This document shows positions 18,580 through 26,949 of a stretch of 61,341 bases of DNA, piece by piece. The stretch is from Psychrobacter cibarius (GTDB lineage: Bacteria; Pseudomonadota; Gammaproteobacteria; Pseudomonadales; Moraxellaceae). Under the pieces are notes generated by a model. The model did not search any database. It had not been told where the DNA came from and was given only the letters and a program-made list of their open reading frames with translations. Every line of letters begins with the position of its first letter. The stretch's first letter is position 1. A program made the position numbers and the translations under genes. The DNA is taken from contig NZ_JABASQ010000019.1 of assembly GCF_016107535.1 (NCBI RefSeq), positions 1-61,341 on the forward strand. The letters run 5' to 3'.

Positions 18580-19305
18580 ATGTGGGAGTTGGTAAAAGCG
18601 GGTGGTTGGTTGATGACACCTATCGTGGTGTGCTCAATATTGGCATTGGTTATCATCATCGAGCGTAGTCATACCTTACAGTTTAATAAAGTTGCCCCGA
18701 GTAGATTGCGCGAACAGCTAATCACGCGATTACGTGAGAATGGGGATATTGGTCGTACACAGTTGATGAATGTCAAAGAAAAAACACCTTTGGGAGATAT
18801 TTTAGCGACAGGGCTACTGTATCGTCAATATGGCTTAGACTCGATGACGATGCATATGCAAAACCGTGCTAGCGTACAAGTGCATCAGTTAGAAAAAAAC
18901 ATAAATATGCTTGGGACCATAGGGGCGATTGCGCCACTACTCGGTTTGTTAGGCACGGTGTTAGGCATTATTTCGTCGTTTTTGGCGATTACCGATGGGG
19001 CGATGCAAGACCCAACGATGCTTGCTGCTGGTGTGTCACAAGCGTTGATTACGACTGCTGCTGGTATGATCGTGGCTATTCCAGCACTGGTTGCCTATCG
19101 TTATTTTCAGCGCCGTATTATCGATATTAATGCCCAGTTTGAGACGCAAGCGGGACTCATGATTCAAGAGTTGTATGATTATCATTTGCTGGAAAATACG
19201 TCTACTGCTGGTTTGAATGTGCCTGCACATCGTGCGCCATCGGATGACGTTGTAGATCACGAGGATGCATTAAGCTCAAATAATGGTGTTGCCGTCACTT
19301 CTTAG
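18580..19305 (+). CDS. exbB: MotA/TolQ/ExbB-family proton channel subunit
   Basis: A 241-residue inner-membrane protein with an N-terminal helix (about 12-28) and two C-terminal helices (about 108-135 and 150-170). Family-typical segments are visible (NMLGTIGAIAPLLGLLGTVLGII and GVSQALITTAAGMIVAIPALVAY). With the ExbD-like protein encoded 72 bp downstream it should form a proton-driven motor. In several gammaproteobacteria such a pair precedes msbA-lpxK-kdsB. No tonB gene is nearby, so the energised partner is unknown. The last 40 residues are polar and not conserved in the family. Confidence 0.9.
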   Translation: MWELVKAGGWLMTPIVVCSILALVIIIERSHTLQFNKVAPSRLREQLITRLRENGDIGRTQLMNVKEKTPLGDILATGLLYRQYGLDSMTMHMQNRASVQVHQLEKNINMLGTIGAIAPLLGLLGTVLGIISSFLAITDGAMQDPTMLAAGVSQALITTAAGMIVAIPALVAYRYFQRRIIDINAQFETQAGLMIQELYDYHLLENTSTAGLNVPAHRAPSDDVVDHEDALSSNNGVAVTS

Positions 19306-19377
19306 TATTTGTGACTGTTCAGCACGCCCTAATAATCCATCAAGCACATGAGTATTCAGTAAATTAAAGAGAGTGAT

Positions 19378-19809
19378 ATGCGCTTTAGAAAACCGACTGT
19401 TGAGCCGCTCGAAATTAACTTGACCCCGATGATTGACTGCTTGTTGTTTTTGATTGTGTTTTTGCTGCTGGCAACATCGTTTAATCATTTTAGTCGTTTA
19501 AATATTATTCTTCCTGAAGCTGAAGGTGTCGCGCTGACAGAAGAGAAAAACAGTATCGAAGTGGCAGTACAAGAAGATGGCAGTTATCTGGTGAACGGTA
19601 TTACGCTTGCCAGTAGTAATGAGGCAGAGTTGACCAGTATGCTACAACAAGAAGCTGGTAGTAATCGTGACATGCTATTTGTTATTGCTGCGGATGCCAA
19701 TGCCACCCATCAATCGGTTGTGCGAGTGATGGACATTGCGGGTAAACTGGGATTTTTGAATCTTAATATCAGTACGGTCGTGCCACTTGGTCAGCCGTTA
19801 CCGCAGTAG
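19378..19809 (+). CDS. exbD: ExbD/TolR-family biopolymer transport protein
   Basis: A 143-residue protein with a short cytoplasmic N-terminus (PTVEPLEINLTPMIDCLLFL). Its Asp in the single transmembrane helix is the proton-carrying residue of the family. The periplasmic part ends in the ExbD/TolR fold (VIAADANATHQSVVRVMDIAGKLG). It is co-directional with exbB and followed by msbA after 94 bp, so a single operon is likely. Confidence 0.92.
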   Translation: MRFRKPTVEPLEINLTPMIDCLLFLIVFLLLATSFNHFSRLNIILPEAEGVALTEEKNSIEVAVQEDGSYLVNGITLASSNEAELTSMLQQEAGSNRDMLFVIAADANATHQSVVRVMDIAGKLGFLNLNISTVVPLGQPLPQ

Positions 19810-19903
19810 CCTATAGCTACTTTAGTGCCATTGATAGATGCTCTTATAAAACTGTGATTTTAACGCAGTCCATTCATGTTATGACCCCCAAATTGAGGCT
19901 TTT

Positions 19904-21691
19904 ATGAGCCAAGCATATCAACCTGACTCTGCAAAAACTGCTGCTAAAAAATTATCAGCAGAGCCGTCAAACATACCTAAACATAAGACCTTGCTGCGTT
20001 TGCTGAGTTATTTAAAACCATACTGGTGGGCATTAATGCTTACTGTGTTGGGCTTTGCAATTAATGCGGCGACAGAGATTTGGATTGCCAAATTACTTCA
20101 ATACATCACCGATGCCATTAATCAGAACGATCAAAGCAAACAGGATTTATTTCCATTATTGATCATTGGTCTGTTTTTTGTCCGCGGTGTTGGTAGCTTT
20201 TTGGGTAATTATTATTCTGCTCTGGTCTCACGTAATTTGGTATATGAGCTGCGAGTGGAAGTCTTTAATAAATTGCTTCGTCTGCCAAGCTCTTTTTACT
20301 TAGCCAATCCTGCTGGTACCATTTCATCCAAGCTGATATTTGATGTTGAGCAAGTCACCGCAGCTAGTACAGACTCTATGAAGACGCTACTGCGGGATGG
20401 TCTGACAGTCGTCGCTTTGATAGGTTTCTTGCTTTATAGCAATTGGCGTTTGACGTTGATTTTATTCGTTGTGCTACCGCCAATATTGTGGCTTATTCGC
20501 ATCGCCTCAAAGCGTTATCTAAAATTGTCCAAAGGTATTCAGGAGACGATGGGTGATGTCAGCCATATTACCAATGAAGTGATTGGTGGCTATCAGGTTG
20601 TCAAAAACTATGGCGGTCAAGCATACGAAGCCGCACGCTTCGATAAAACATCGAAAAAGAACTTACGCCAAGGCATGAAGGTCGTGGTGACCAACAGTAT
20701 CAATACGCCAGCAGTACAGCTGCTAATGGCTGTCGCCATGTCAGTTGTGGTGTGGCTCGCACTACGCCCATCGGTGATAGACAATATCTCAGCGGGTGAG
20801 TTTATCTCATATATCGCGGCTGCAGGTTTGCTCAGCAAGCCGGTACGCTCATTGACTGACATCAATCAAAAACTGCAAAAAGGTATCGCGGCAGGTGAGT
20901 CTATTTTTGCCTTGTTAGATGAGCCAGAAGAAACAGATACTGGTGTGCTTAGCCCTGCTCTGACGGGCGAAATCAAGCTGGACAATGTCAGTCTGATTTA
21001 TCCTGACTCAACGGTCGCTTTGCGTGACTTTACGTTAGATGTAAGAGCGGGTGAGACGGTTGCATTGGTAGGGCGAAGTGGTGCTGGTAAGTCATCTTTA
21101 GTAAATTTACTGACGCGCACCTTATCGACCTCTTCTGGGCAAATTACCTTGGATGGTATACCGATTGAAGACATTAAGCTTGAGAGCTTACGGGCGCAGA
21201 TTGCGATGGTCAATCAACAAGTAGTTCTGTTCAATACCACGGTATTTAACAATATTGCTTATGGTGGCTTAGCCAATAAAACCCAGGCTGAGGTTGAGCG
21301 CGCCGCAAAAGATGCCTTTGCTCATGATTTTATTATGAAAATGCCAAACGGCTATCAAAGTGAAATCGGTGCTGAAGGTTTGCAGCTGTCTGGCGGGCAG
21401 CGTCAGCGCTTATCGATTGCTCGTGCGCTATTAAAAGATGCGCCGATTCTAATTTTAGATGAAGCAACCAGTGCGTTAGACAATGAATCAGAGTATTACA
21501 TTCAGCAAGCACTTGATAATGTGATGAAAGATCGTACCACGTTAGTCATTGCACATCGACTGACCACCATTGAATCAGCCGATCGTATCGCCGTGTTAGA
21601 CAGCGGTCAAATCGTCGAGTTAGGCACGCACGATGAGCTTATGCAATTGCAAGGTCATTATGCGCAAATGTATGAACGCGATTTTGAATAA
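19904..21691 (+). CDS. msbA: lipid A export ABC transporter MsbA
   Basis: A 595-residue half-transporter that flips lipid A-core across the inner membrane. The N-terminal part (about 30-320) has six helices. The ATPase has Walker A GRSGAGKSS near residue 389, signature LSGGQRQRLSIARALL near 495, Walker B ILILDEATSALD and the switch His in VIAHRLTTI. Its place between exbBD and lpxK is the standard envelope-biogenesis order. The first 25 residues are polar and variable. Confidence 0.95.
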   Translation: MSQAYQPDSAKTAAKKLSAEPSNIPKHKTLLRLLSYLKPYWWALMLTVLGFAINAATEIWIAKLLQYITDAINQNDQSKQDLFPLLIIGLFFVRGVGSFLGNYYSALVSRNLVYELRVEVFNKLLRLPSSFYLANPAGTISSKLIFDVEQVTAASTDSMKTLLRDGLTVVALIGFLLYSNWRLTLILFVVLPPILWLIRIASKRYLKLSKGIQETMGDVSHITNEVIGGYQVVKNYGGQAYEAARFDKTSKKNLRQGMKVVVTNSINTPAVQLLMAVAMSVVVWLALRPSVIDNISAGEFISYIAAAGLLSKPVRSLTDINQKLQKGIAAGESIFALLDEPEETDTGVLSPALTGEIKLDNVSLIYPDSTVALRDFTLDVRAGETVALVGRSGAGKSSLVNLLTRTLSTSSGQITLDGIPIEDIKLESLRAQIAMVNQQVVLFNTTVFNNIAYGGLANKTQAEVERAAKDAFAHDFIMKMPNGYQSEIGAEGLQLSGGQRQRLSIARALLKDAPILILDEATSALDNESEYYIQQALDNVMKDRTTLVIAHRLTTIESADRIAVLDSGQIVELGTHDELMQLQGHYAQMYERDFE

Positions 21692-21776
21692 AATTATCGG
21701 ACTATTCTTTGAGCAGCTTTGACGTTCAAATCGTGCTAAGTTAAAGTTTAGCTGAATAGGTAAGTGGTCAATTATC

Positions 21777-22904
21777 ATGAGTATTGAAACGACAGTGACG
21801 CGTGCCTGGCAACGTCAAGCCGCTTGGCTATGGCTATTGCTACCTATTAGTTGGTTGTACGGACTTATCACCACGCTGCGTCGTCAAGCTTATAAAGCTG
21901 GGCTGTTAGCAAGTTATCGTGCGCCTGTTCCTGTTATGGTGATCGGCAATATTAGCGTGGGCGGTAGTGGCAAAACACCATTGATTATTGCCTTGGTTGA
22001 TTATTTGCAAGAACGCGGAATAAAGGTAGGGGTTATCAGCCGTGGTTACGGTGGCGACACCAGTCAAATGCCCGCTTTGGTCGATGGCGCCAGTTTGCCA
22101 AACGTGGTAGGGGATGAGCCTTGTTTGATTGTCAATATGACAAATGCACCCACGGCAGTATGTCCTGATCGTAAGCAAGCGATTATAACCTTGTTAGCTG
22201 CTCATCCTGACTTGCAATTCATTATTGCCGACGATGGCTTGCAGCATTATGCACTGCAACGTGACATTGAATGGATTGTGGTCGATTCAGCACGGGGCTT
22301 TGGTAATCAGCAACTCCTGCCAACAGGGTTTTTACGTGAACCCATGTCGCGGTTGCAAGGTGCAACTGTCATCTACCATGAACCACTAACAACAGATTCA
22401 GTGGACAATAAAAAAGATAATAGCAATCTGTACCGAGCCCATCGTTTGACAATGCACTTAGAGGCGAATGCTCTGCAACTCTTATGGCAGCCTACTTTAT
22501 CCTATTCTCAAATTGATGCGCCTAAAAAGGGTTGTAGAGTGCATGCGGTGAGCGGTATTGGTTATCCGCAGCGGTTTTTTGATACTTTAAGTTCGCTAGG
22601 CTTCGATGTCGTTGGACATGCTTATCCTGATCATTATGATTTTGAGTTGGCGGAATTATTGCAGTATACCGAATATCCAATCGTAGTCACCAGTAAAGAT
22701 GCGGTAAAAATGAGAGCGTTGCTATCGAAAGCCACTACTGATAAAGCGCTGAATAATGAATATCAAACGCTGATAAACAGACTATGGGTACTGCCAGTAA
22801 CCGCCGAACTCTCTGACAGCTGTTATGATAATCTGCAGCAGCAGCTAAAAAAGCTAGGTATTGATATCGCAAACGATAACAGTACCAATACTAATAACAG
22901 ATGA
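21777..22904 (+). CDS. lpxK: tetraacyldisaccharide 4'-kinase
   Basis: A 375-residue membrane-associated kinase that phosphorylates the 4' position of the lipid A precursor. The N-terminal helix ([20 protein letters not shown]) anchors it. The Walker A is [12 protein letters not shown] near residues 59-70. The conserved RGYGG and the [17 protein letters not shown] motif are present. It is somewhat longer than usual, with a polar insert near residue 205-215. kdsB starts 37 bp downstream. Confidence 0.95.
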   Translation: MSIETTVTRAWQRQAAWLWLLLPISWLYGLITTLRRQAYKAGLLASYRAPVPVMVIGNISVGGSGKTPLIIALVDYLQERGIKVGVISRGYGGDTSQMPALVDGASLPNVVGDEPCLIVNMTNAPTAVCPDRKQAIITLLAAHPDLQFIIADDGLQHYALQRDIEWIVVDSARGFGNQQLLPTGFLREPMSRLQGATVIYHEPLTTDSVDNKKDNSNLYRAHRLTMHLEANALQLLWQPTLSYSQIDAPKKGCRVHAVSGIGYPQRFFDTLSSLGFDVVGHAYPDHYDFELAELLQYTEYPIVVTSKDAVKMRALLSKATTDKALNNEYQTLINRLWVLPVTAELSDSCYDNLQQQLKKLGIDIANDNSTNTNNR

Positions 22905-22941
22905 TGTTTTAAACCGTATAAAAATTGCTATAGGAAACCCC

Positions 22942-23754
22942 ATGTCGTCAGTGATTATGCCCGCCAAAACTCATATTGTTATCCCTGCTCGTTTTAAGAG
23001 CACGCGGCTGCCCGGCAAGCCATTACTAGAGATACATGGTAAGCCGATGATTCTTTGGGTTGCTGAAAAGGCGCAAACAGCGCACTTCGCTGATGATATG
23101 TGTATTGCCACGGATGATGACGATATTGCCAAGATATGCATGGATGCAGGGTTCGATGTGGTGATGACCAGTAGCGAGCATGCTTCAGGCACTGACCGTT
23201 TGGCAGAAGTTGCCGCCATCAAAGGGTGGGCTGACCATGATATCGTGGTCAACATGCAAGGCGATGAACCGTTAGTGCCACCGTTGTTATTGGAGCAGGT
23301 AAAGGCGCTTTTGGTCGCAGACAGTGATAGCGTGATGGCGACTTTGTGTGAGTCTATCGATGACTATGAGACCTTTATGCGTCCATCAGTGGTCAAGGTT
23401 GTCAGTCAACACGCTAATGACTTGCAACGTGCGCTTTATTTTAGCCGAGCGCCCATTCCTTGTGATCGTGATGTCGTATTGTCCAATGATAATCATAGAA
23501 ACCCACCAAAAAATGCTTATCGTCATTTAGGGTTATATGCTTATCGCGTCCGTTTATTACAGCAGTTTGTGCATTGGCCGCAAACGCCACTTGAGACACT
23601 TGAAAGCCTAGAGCAGTTACGCGTTTTAGAAAATGGAGCGCAGATTGCTATTGCAGTTGCCGCTTGTCATCTACCTGCAGGGGTCGATACCCAAGAAGAT
23701 TTAGACCGCTTAAATGCCATGAGTTTGACTGAATTTCAGAGCCCCATTGGATAG
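22942..23754 (+). CDS. kdsB: 3-deoxy-manno-octulosonate cytidylyltransferase (CMP-Kdo synthetase)
   Basis: A 270-residue enzyme that activates Kdo as CMP-Kdo for lipopolysaccharide core synthesis. The N-terminus carries [15 protein letters not shown], the nucleotide-binding signature. [12 protein letters not shown] and the [11 protein letters not shown] segment follow. The open frame extends upstream into lpxK, but ATG 22942 with AGGA 7 nt before it is the sensible start; ATG 22957 is a second choice. It is in an operon with lpxK. Confidence 0.95.
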   Translation: MSSVIMPAKTHIVIPARFKSTRLPGKPLLEIHGKPMILWVAEKAQTAHFADDMCIATDDDDIAKICMDAGFDVVMTSSEHASGTDRLAEVAAIKGWADHDIVVNMQGDEPLVPPLLLEQVKALLVADSDSVMATLCESIDDYETFMRPSVVKVVSQHANDLQRALYFSRAPIPCDRDVVLSNDNHRNPPKNAYRHLGLYAYRVRLLQQFVHWPQTPLETLESLEQLRVLENGAQIAIAVAACHLPAGVDTQEDLDRLNAMSLTEFQSPIG

Positions 23755-23838
23755 ATAGCCTAAGCAAAAATATTTCATCTAAAGCGTCATGAACACGCTA
23801 TATCCTGAATAATCAAGCGAAGTGATAGGACGTTAGCT

Positions 23839-24984
23839 ATGAGTGATAAGACGCAAAATACAGGCACAATGGATACTACAGACCACATTTATTTCGCCGC
23901 GTTATTGCCATGGCAGAAAAATCTGTGGTCGCAATTGACCAAGCGAGTTTTGACATCACAGCAATCTTTGCCACATGCGCTATTAGCTGCTGGTATGCAG
24001 GGTATGGGCAAGCGGGCTTTTGTATGGCGTTTGGTCGCTTGGCTATTATGCCGTAAGCGTGATAGCCATCCCACAGGGGCTTGCGGCGCGTGTGAAAGTT
24101 GCCAATGGCTAAGATCTGGCACGCATCCAAGCTTACAGGTATTGCCACTGATCAGTATGCCGATCAGTGCAGATAGTGCAGATAGTGCTGATAATCAAGA
24201 AAAATTAAGTAACGCTGCAAAGGATAAAAAATCATCCAAAACAGCCAATAACAGTGCTCTTAAGATTAAAGTGGATGATATCCGCAACTTGCAGCCTTTT
24301 ATCTACCAAGGTGGTCAAGGGATGCGTATCTGTGTGTTAGACCATGCAGAGCAAATGACGATTGCTGCGGCCAACGCGCTACTCAAAACCTTGGAAGAAC
24401 CACAAGCTAAAGTCCATTTGTTTTTGATCAGCGATACTCCAGCACAACTACTGCCCACCATTAAAAGTCGGGTGCAGCAGTTGCCATTACAGACCATTCA
24501 GCCTATGATCGCCGTTGACTATGTGACACAGGCACTTGGCTCTACGGTCAATCGTGAAGCGGTCGGAACGGCTGCGATTGAGCAGCTTATCCAATTGGCA
24601 AATGGCGCACCTTTGGCAGCGATAGCCATGGCACAAGCGCCATGGTATAGCAAACGTGCGCTATGGTTGACGACGTGGCAGGCATTGCGTAGTGGTAAAC
24701 GTAGTAGTGTGGCAGCCAGTGACTATTGGCAAAACCAACTGAGTATCACGGAATTTATTCAGCTTTCTGAGCTGATGCTACTTGATATGCGCCGTCTTTA
24801 CTTAGGGCTTAATGAGCTTCAAAAAGATGTCAATCTATCCGCTGCCTTAGAAAAATATCCACCTGATAATAATGGCCTCGCACTTTTTTCTAATAGCTTA
24901 CAGCAGAAAAAAATCGCTCTGCAACAAAATGTGCAAGAAAAATTTGCCTATGATAAGCTAATGCAAGAATTGGCTTGTTTATAA
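23839..24984 (+). CDS. holB: DNA polymerase III delta' subunit
   Basis: A 381-residue clamp-loader subunit. The P-loop-like GMQGMGKRAF is near residues 54-63, and a zinc module with four Cys (the first at CRKRD, then CGACESC) lies around 71-91. ALLKTLEEP and the KSRVQQL segment match the delta' fold. The usual Ser-Arg-Cys motif reads Ser-Arg-Val here. A polar insert (about residues 112-136) contains short Ala-Asp-Ser repeats. pilZ follows after 55 bp, the same order as in Pseudomonas. Confidence 0.92.
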   Translation: MSDKTQNTGTMDTTDHIYFAALLPWQKNLWSQLTKRVLTSQQSLPHALLAAGMQGMGKRAFVWRLVAWLLCRKRDSHPTGACGACESCQWLRSGTHPSLQVLPLISMPISADSADSADNQEKLSNAAKDKKSSKTANNSALKIKVDDIRNLQPFIYQGGQGMRICVLDHAEQMTIAAANALLKTLEEPQAKVHLFLISDTPAQLLPTIKSRVQQLPLQTIQPMIAVDYVTQALGSTVNREAVGTAAIEQLIQLANGAPLAAIAMAQAPWYSKRALWLTTWQALRSGKRSSVAASDYWQNQLSITEFIQLSELMLLDMRRLYLGLNELQKDVNLSAALEKYPPDNNGLALFSNSLQQKKIALQQNVQEKFAYDKLMQELACL

Positions 24985-25039
24985 GAAAATCTGCCTTGAT
25001 AGCAAATAAAAATACCAAACTTAATGAAGGAAGCTGACT

Positions 25040-25387
25040 ATGGCCATGCCAGGACGCGGCGGGATATTAACCTGCCACATTGAAAATATCGAAATGTTAT
25101 ATGCCAGCTACTTGTCCTTTGTCAGTAATGGCGCATTATTTGTGCCATCCAATGACGCTCAGCAGCTAGGTAACGAGGTATTTATCGCCATCACTTTACC
25201 CAATTCTAGCGAGCGTTTGCCTATGAATGGCAAAGTGGTTTGGATTAACGCCAAAACTCAAGGTGGTCGACCGGCAGGTTTTGCGGTACAGATTGGAACT
25301 GATATTGCAGGTCAAAGAATTAAAAACGAAGTTGAGCGATTATTGGCGGGTAAAATAGATGGTTTGCAGTCCACCTATACCATGTAA
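25040..25387 (+). CDS. pilZ: PilZ-domain protein, type IV pilus PilZ type
   Basis: A 115-residue single-domain PilZ protein required for type IV pilus assembly in relatives. It opens with a short variable segment, then LTCHIENIEMLYASYLSFV, and ends ...KVVWINAKTQGGRPAGFAVQI. The canonical c-di-GMP-binding RxxxR motif is not present at the N-terminus, as in the founding PilZ of Pseudomonas, which does not bind the dinucleotide itself. AAGGAAG before ATG 25040 is a strong ribosome binding site. It is the last gene of the block. Confidence 0.9.
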   Translation: MAMPGRGGILTCHIENIEMLYASYLSFVSNGALFVPSNDAQQLGNEVFIAITLPNSSERLPMNGKVVWINAKTQGGRPAGFAVQIGTDIAGQRIKNEVERLLAGKIDGLQSTYTM

Positions 25388-25450
25388 TTATTTATTGTAC
25401 TTGTAATGGTTTTGATGAATGTTAGACTAATATTATTCAACAAACAGTAT

Positions 25451-25490
25451 AAAAAAAGCCACCTTATATATCGATAAGGCGGCTTTTTTT
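25451..25490. terminator. bidirectional terminator after pilZ
   Basis: AAAAAAAGCC-a-CCTTAT pairs with ATAAGG-c-GGCTTTTTTT across a short loop, with A and T tracts at the ends. It closes the pilZ operon and also faces the minus-strand ppk2. Confidence 0.9.
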
Positions 25491-25505
25491 ATGAGCATAA
25501 GACTA

Positions 25506-25665
25506 GGGCGTGTCTTCATTTTAAAAATGGTGATAAAAATTGCCGTCAAACAATGAAGGTAATGCCAATAATATCGAGATATCAATAAGCTGTTTGACTA
25601 TCCTTGGCAAAATGTAGCCATTATTAGCCAATTTAGAGGACAATCGATTGAATTGAGGACACGGC
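25506..25665. mobile_element. MITE-like element, copy A
   Basis: A 160-bp non-coding element with imperfect terminal inverted repeats: GGGCGTGTCTTCATT on the left and AATTGAGGACACGGC on the right. It is flanked by CTA (25503-25505) and TTA (25666-25668). Its reverse complement aligns by eye over most of its length with the element at 59413-59582, sharing for example TTGACGGCAATTT, ATATCTCGATATT and TTCAATCGATTG. It has no ORF. The ends and TA-containing flanks suggest a non-autonomous derivative of an IS5- or IS630-like element; the family is inferred. Confidence 0.75.
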
Positions 25666-25687
25666 TTACGTAAAACCAGCATATCTT

Positions 25688-26701
25688 TTAATAGCGCGGT
25701 GGCACATACATATCATCTGGAATAGGCTCACGGTAGTATTCGTCATCACGTTTACGATCGGGTAATTCGACCTCATCACGTGGCACTTCCTTATAAGGAA
25801 TTTGTTCAAGTAGATGAGCAATACAGTTTAGCCTTGCGCGTTTTTTATTGTTACCTTCAACCACCCACCAAGGTGCTTCAGGGATATGCGTTCGCTCAAA
25901 CATGGTCTCTTTAGCCTTGGTATAGTCTTCCCAACGGCGGCGTGATTGTAAGTCCATGGCTGAGAGCTTCCATTGCTTGAGCGGGTCATGAATACGGCTC
26001 ATAAAGCGAGAATGCTGCTCATCATCAGTGATCGAAAACCAATACTTCACCAAGCGAATACCTGAGCGCACTAGCATACGTTCAAACTCAGGTACTGACT
26101 GAAAAAATTCTTCATACTGTGCATCGGTACAAAAACCCATCACACGCTCAACCCCCACACGGTTATACCAACTGCGGTCAAACAGAACAATCTCACCAGC
26201 AGCAGGCAAATGGGCGACATAACGCTGAAAATACCATTGTGATTGCTCACGTTCCGTCGGTGCAGGTAGGGCAGCCACTCGACACACACGAGGGTTTAAG
26301 CGCTGCGTGATACGCTTGATAGCGCCACCTTTACCCGCTGAGTCACGACCCTCAAATATGACGACGATACGCTCACCGCGATCAACGACCCAGTCTTGCA
26401 ACTTAATAAGCTCGCGCTGTAGCCTTACCAACTCTTGAAAGTACATACGCCGATCAAGTCTTTCTTGCTCACTCATTTCGCGCCCATCAAAACGAAAGTC
26501 ACGCACATAATCATCTATCTCATTTTCTAGCTCTTCATCATAAGTATCGATGAGGTCTTCGTGCATCTTACGACGCAACTGATCATTAAAAACCTCTTTA
26601 TCCATACGCTCGATAAAACTGTGTTGCTCAGGTGAGCTAAGTTCCTGACGCTCTTGTGGCGTGAGGGATTTGGGATTGATGGACGAAGGTATCTTACCCA
26701 T
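25688..26701 (-). CDS. ppk2: polyphosphate kinase 2 (PPK2 family)
   Basis: A 337-residue PPK2 that moves phosphate between polyphosphate and nucleotides. The Walker A GRDSAGKGG is at residues 118-126, and the Walker B region LFDRSWYNRVGVERVMGF follows near 175. The lid segment (LWKLSAMDLQSRRRWEDYTKAKE type) is intact. The charged N-terminus (about 1-85) is typical of single-domain PPK2. Whether it makes GTP, ATP or polyphosphate cannot be told from this sequence. The MITE copy A lies just past its stop codon. Confidence 0.93.
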   Translation of the reverse strand: MGKIPSSINPKSLTPQERQELSSPEQHSFIERMDKEVFNDQLRRKMHEDLIDTYDEELENEIDDYVRDFRFDGREMSEQERLDRRMYFQELVRLQRELIKLQDWVVDRGERIVVIFEGRDSAGKGGAIKRITQRLNPRVCRVAALPAPTEREQSQWYFQRYVAHLPAAGEIVLFDRSWYNRVGVERVMGFCTDAQYEEFFQSVPEFERMLVRSGIRLVKYWFSITDDEQHSRFMSRIHDPLKQWKLSAMDLQSRRRWEDYTKAKETMFERTHIPEAPWWVVEGNNKKRARLNCIAHLLEQIPYKEVPRDEVELPDRKRDDEYYREPIPDDMYVPPRY

Positions 26702-26855
26702 AAAAAACTCCTAATCAGTGTTGTTATGATTTTTATTGGTTATTCTCTTACTTTAGCATAACTACCGATAGAGCTATGCGTTGGCTACGTTTCATTATTG
26801 TGTTGTTAGCAAGACCATGACTAACATCCAGTTTTGAGTAGTGAATGGGCATAAA

Positions 26856-26892
26856 AAAGCACCCTCTAATCCATCGATTAAAGAGTGCTTTA
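26856..26892 (-). terminator. terminator of the thiolase gene
   Basis: AAAGCAC-c-CTCT pairs with AGAG-t-GCTTT around a loop. On the minus strand the stem is followed by six T. It lies 57 bp past the thiolase stop codon. Confidence 0.8.
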
Positions 26893-26949
26893 AAGTATTC
26901 ATGCTAACTATTGACTGGTAATAGCAATTAAATAATAGCAGTCAAAGAG

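Noticed and set aside
22861..22941. an upstream extension of kdsB overlapping lpxK
   Set aside because: It uses an ATT start with no ribosome binding site, while ATG 22942 has one and gives the normal N-terminus.
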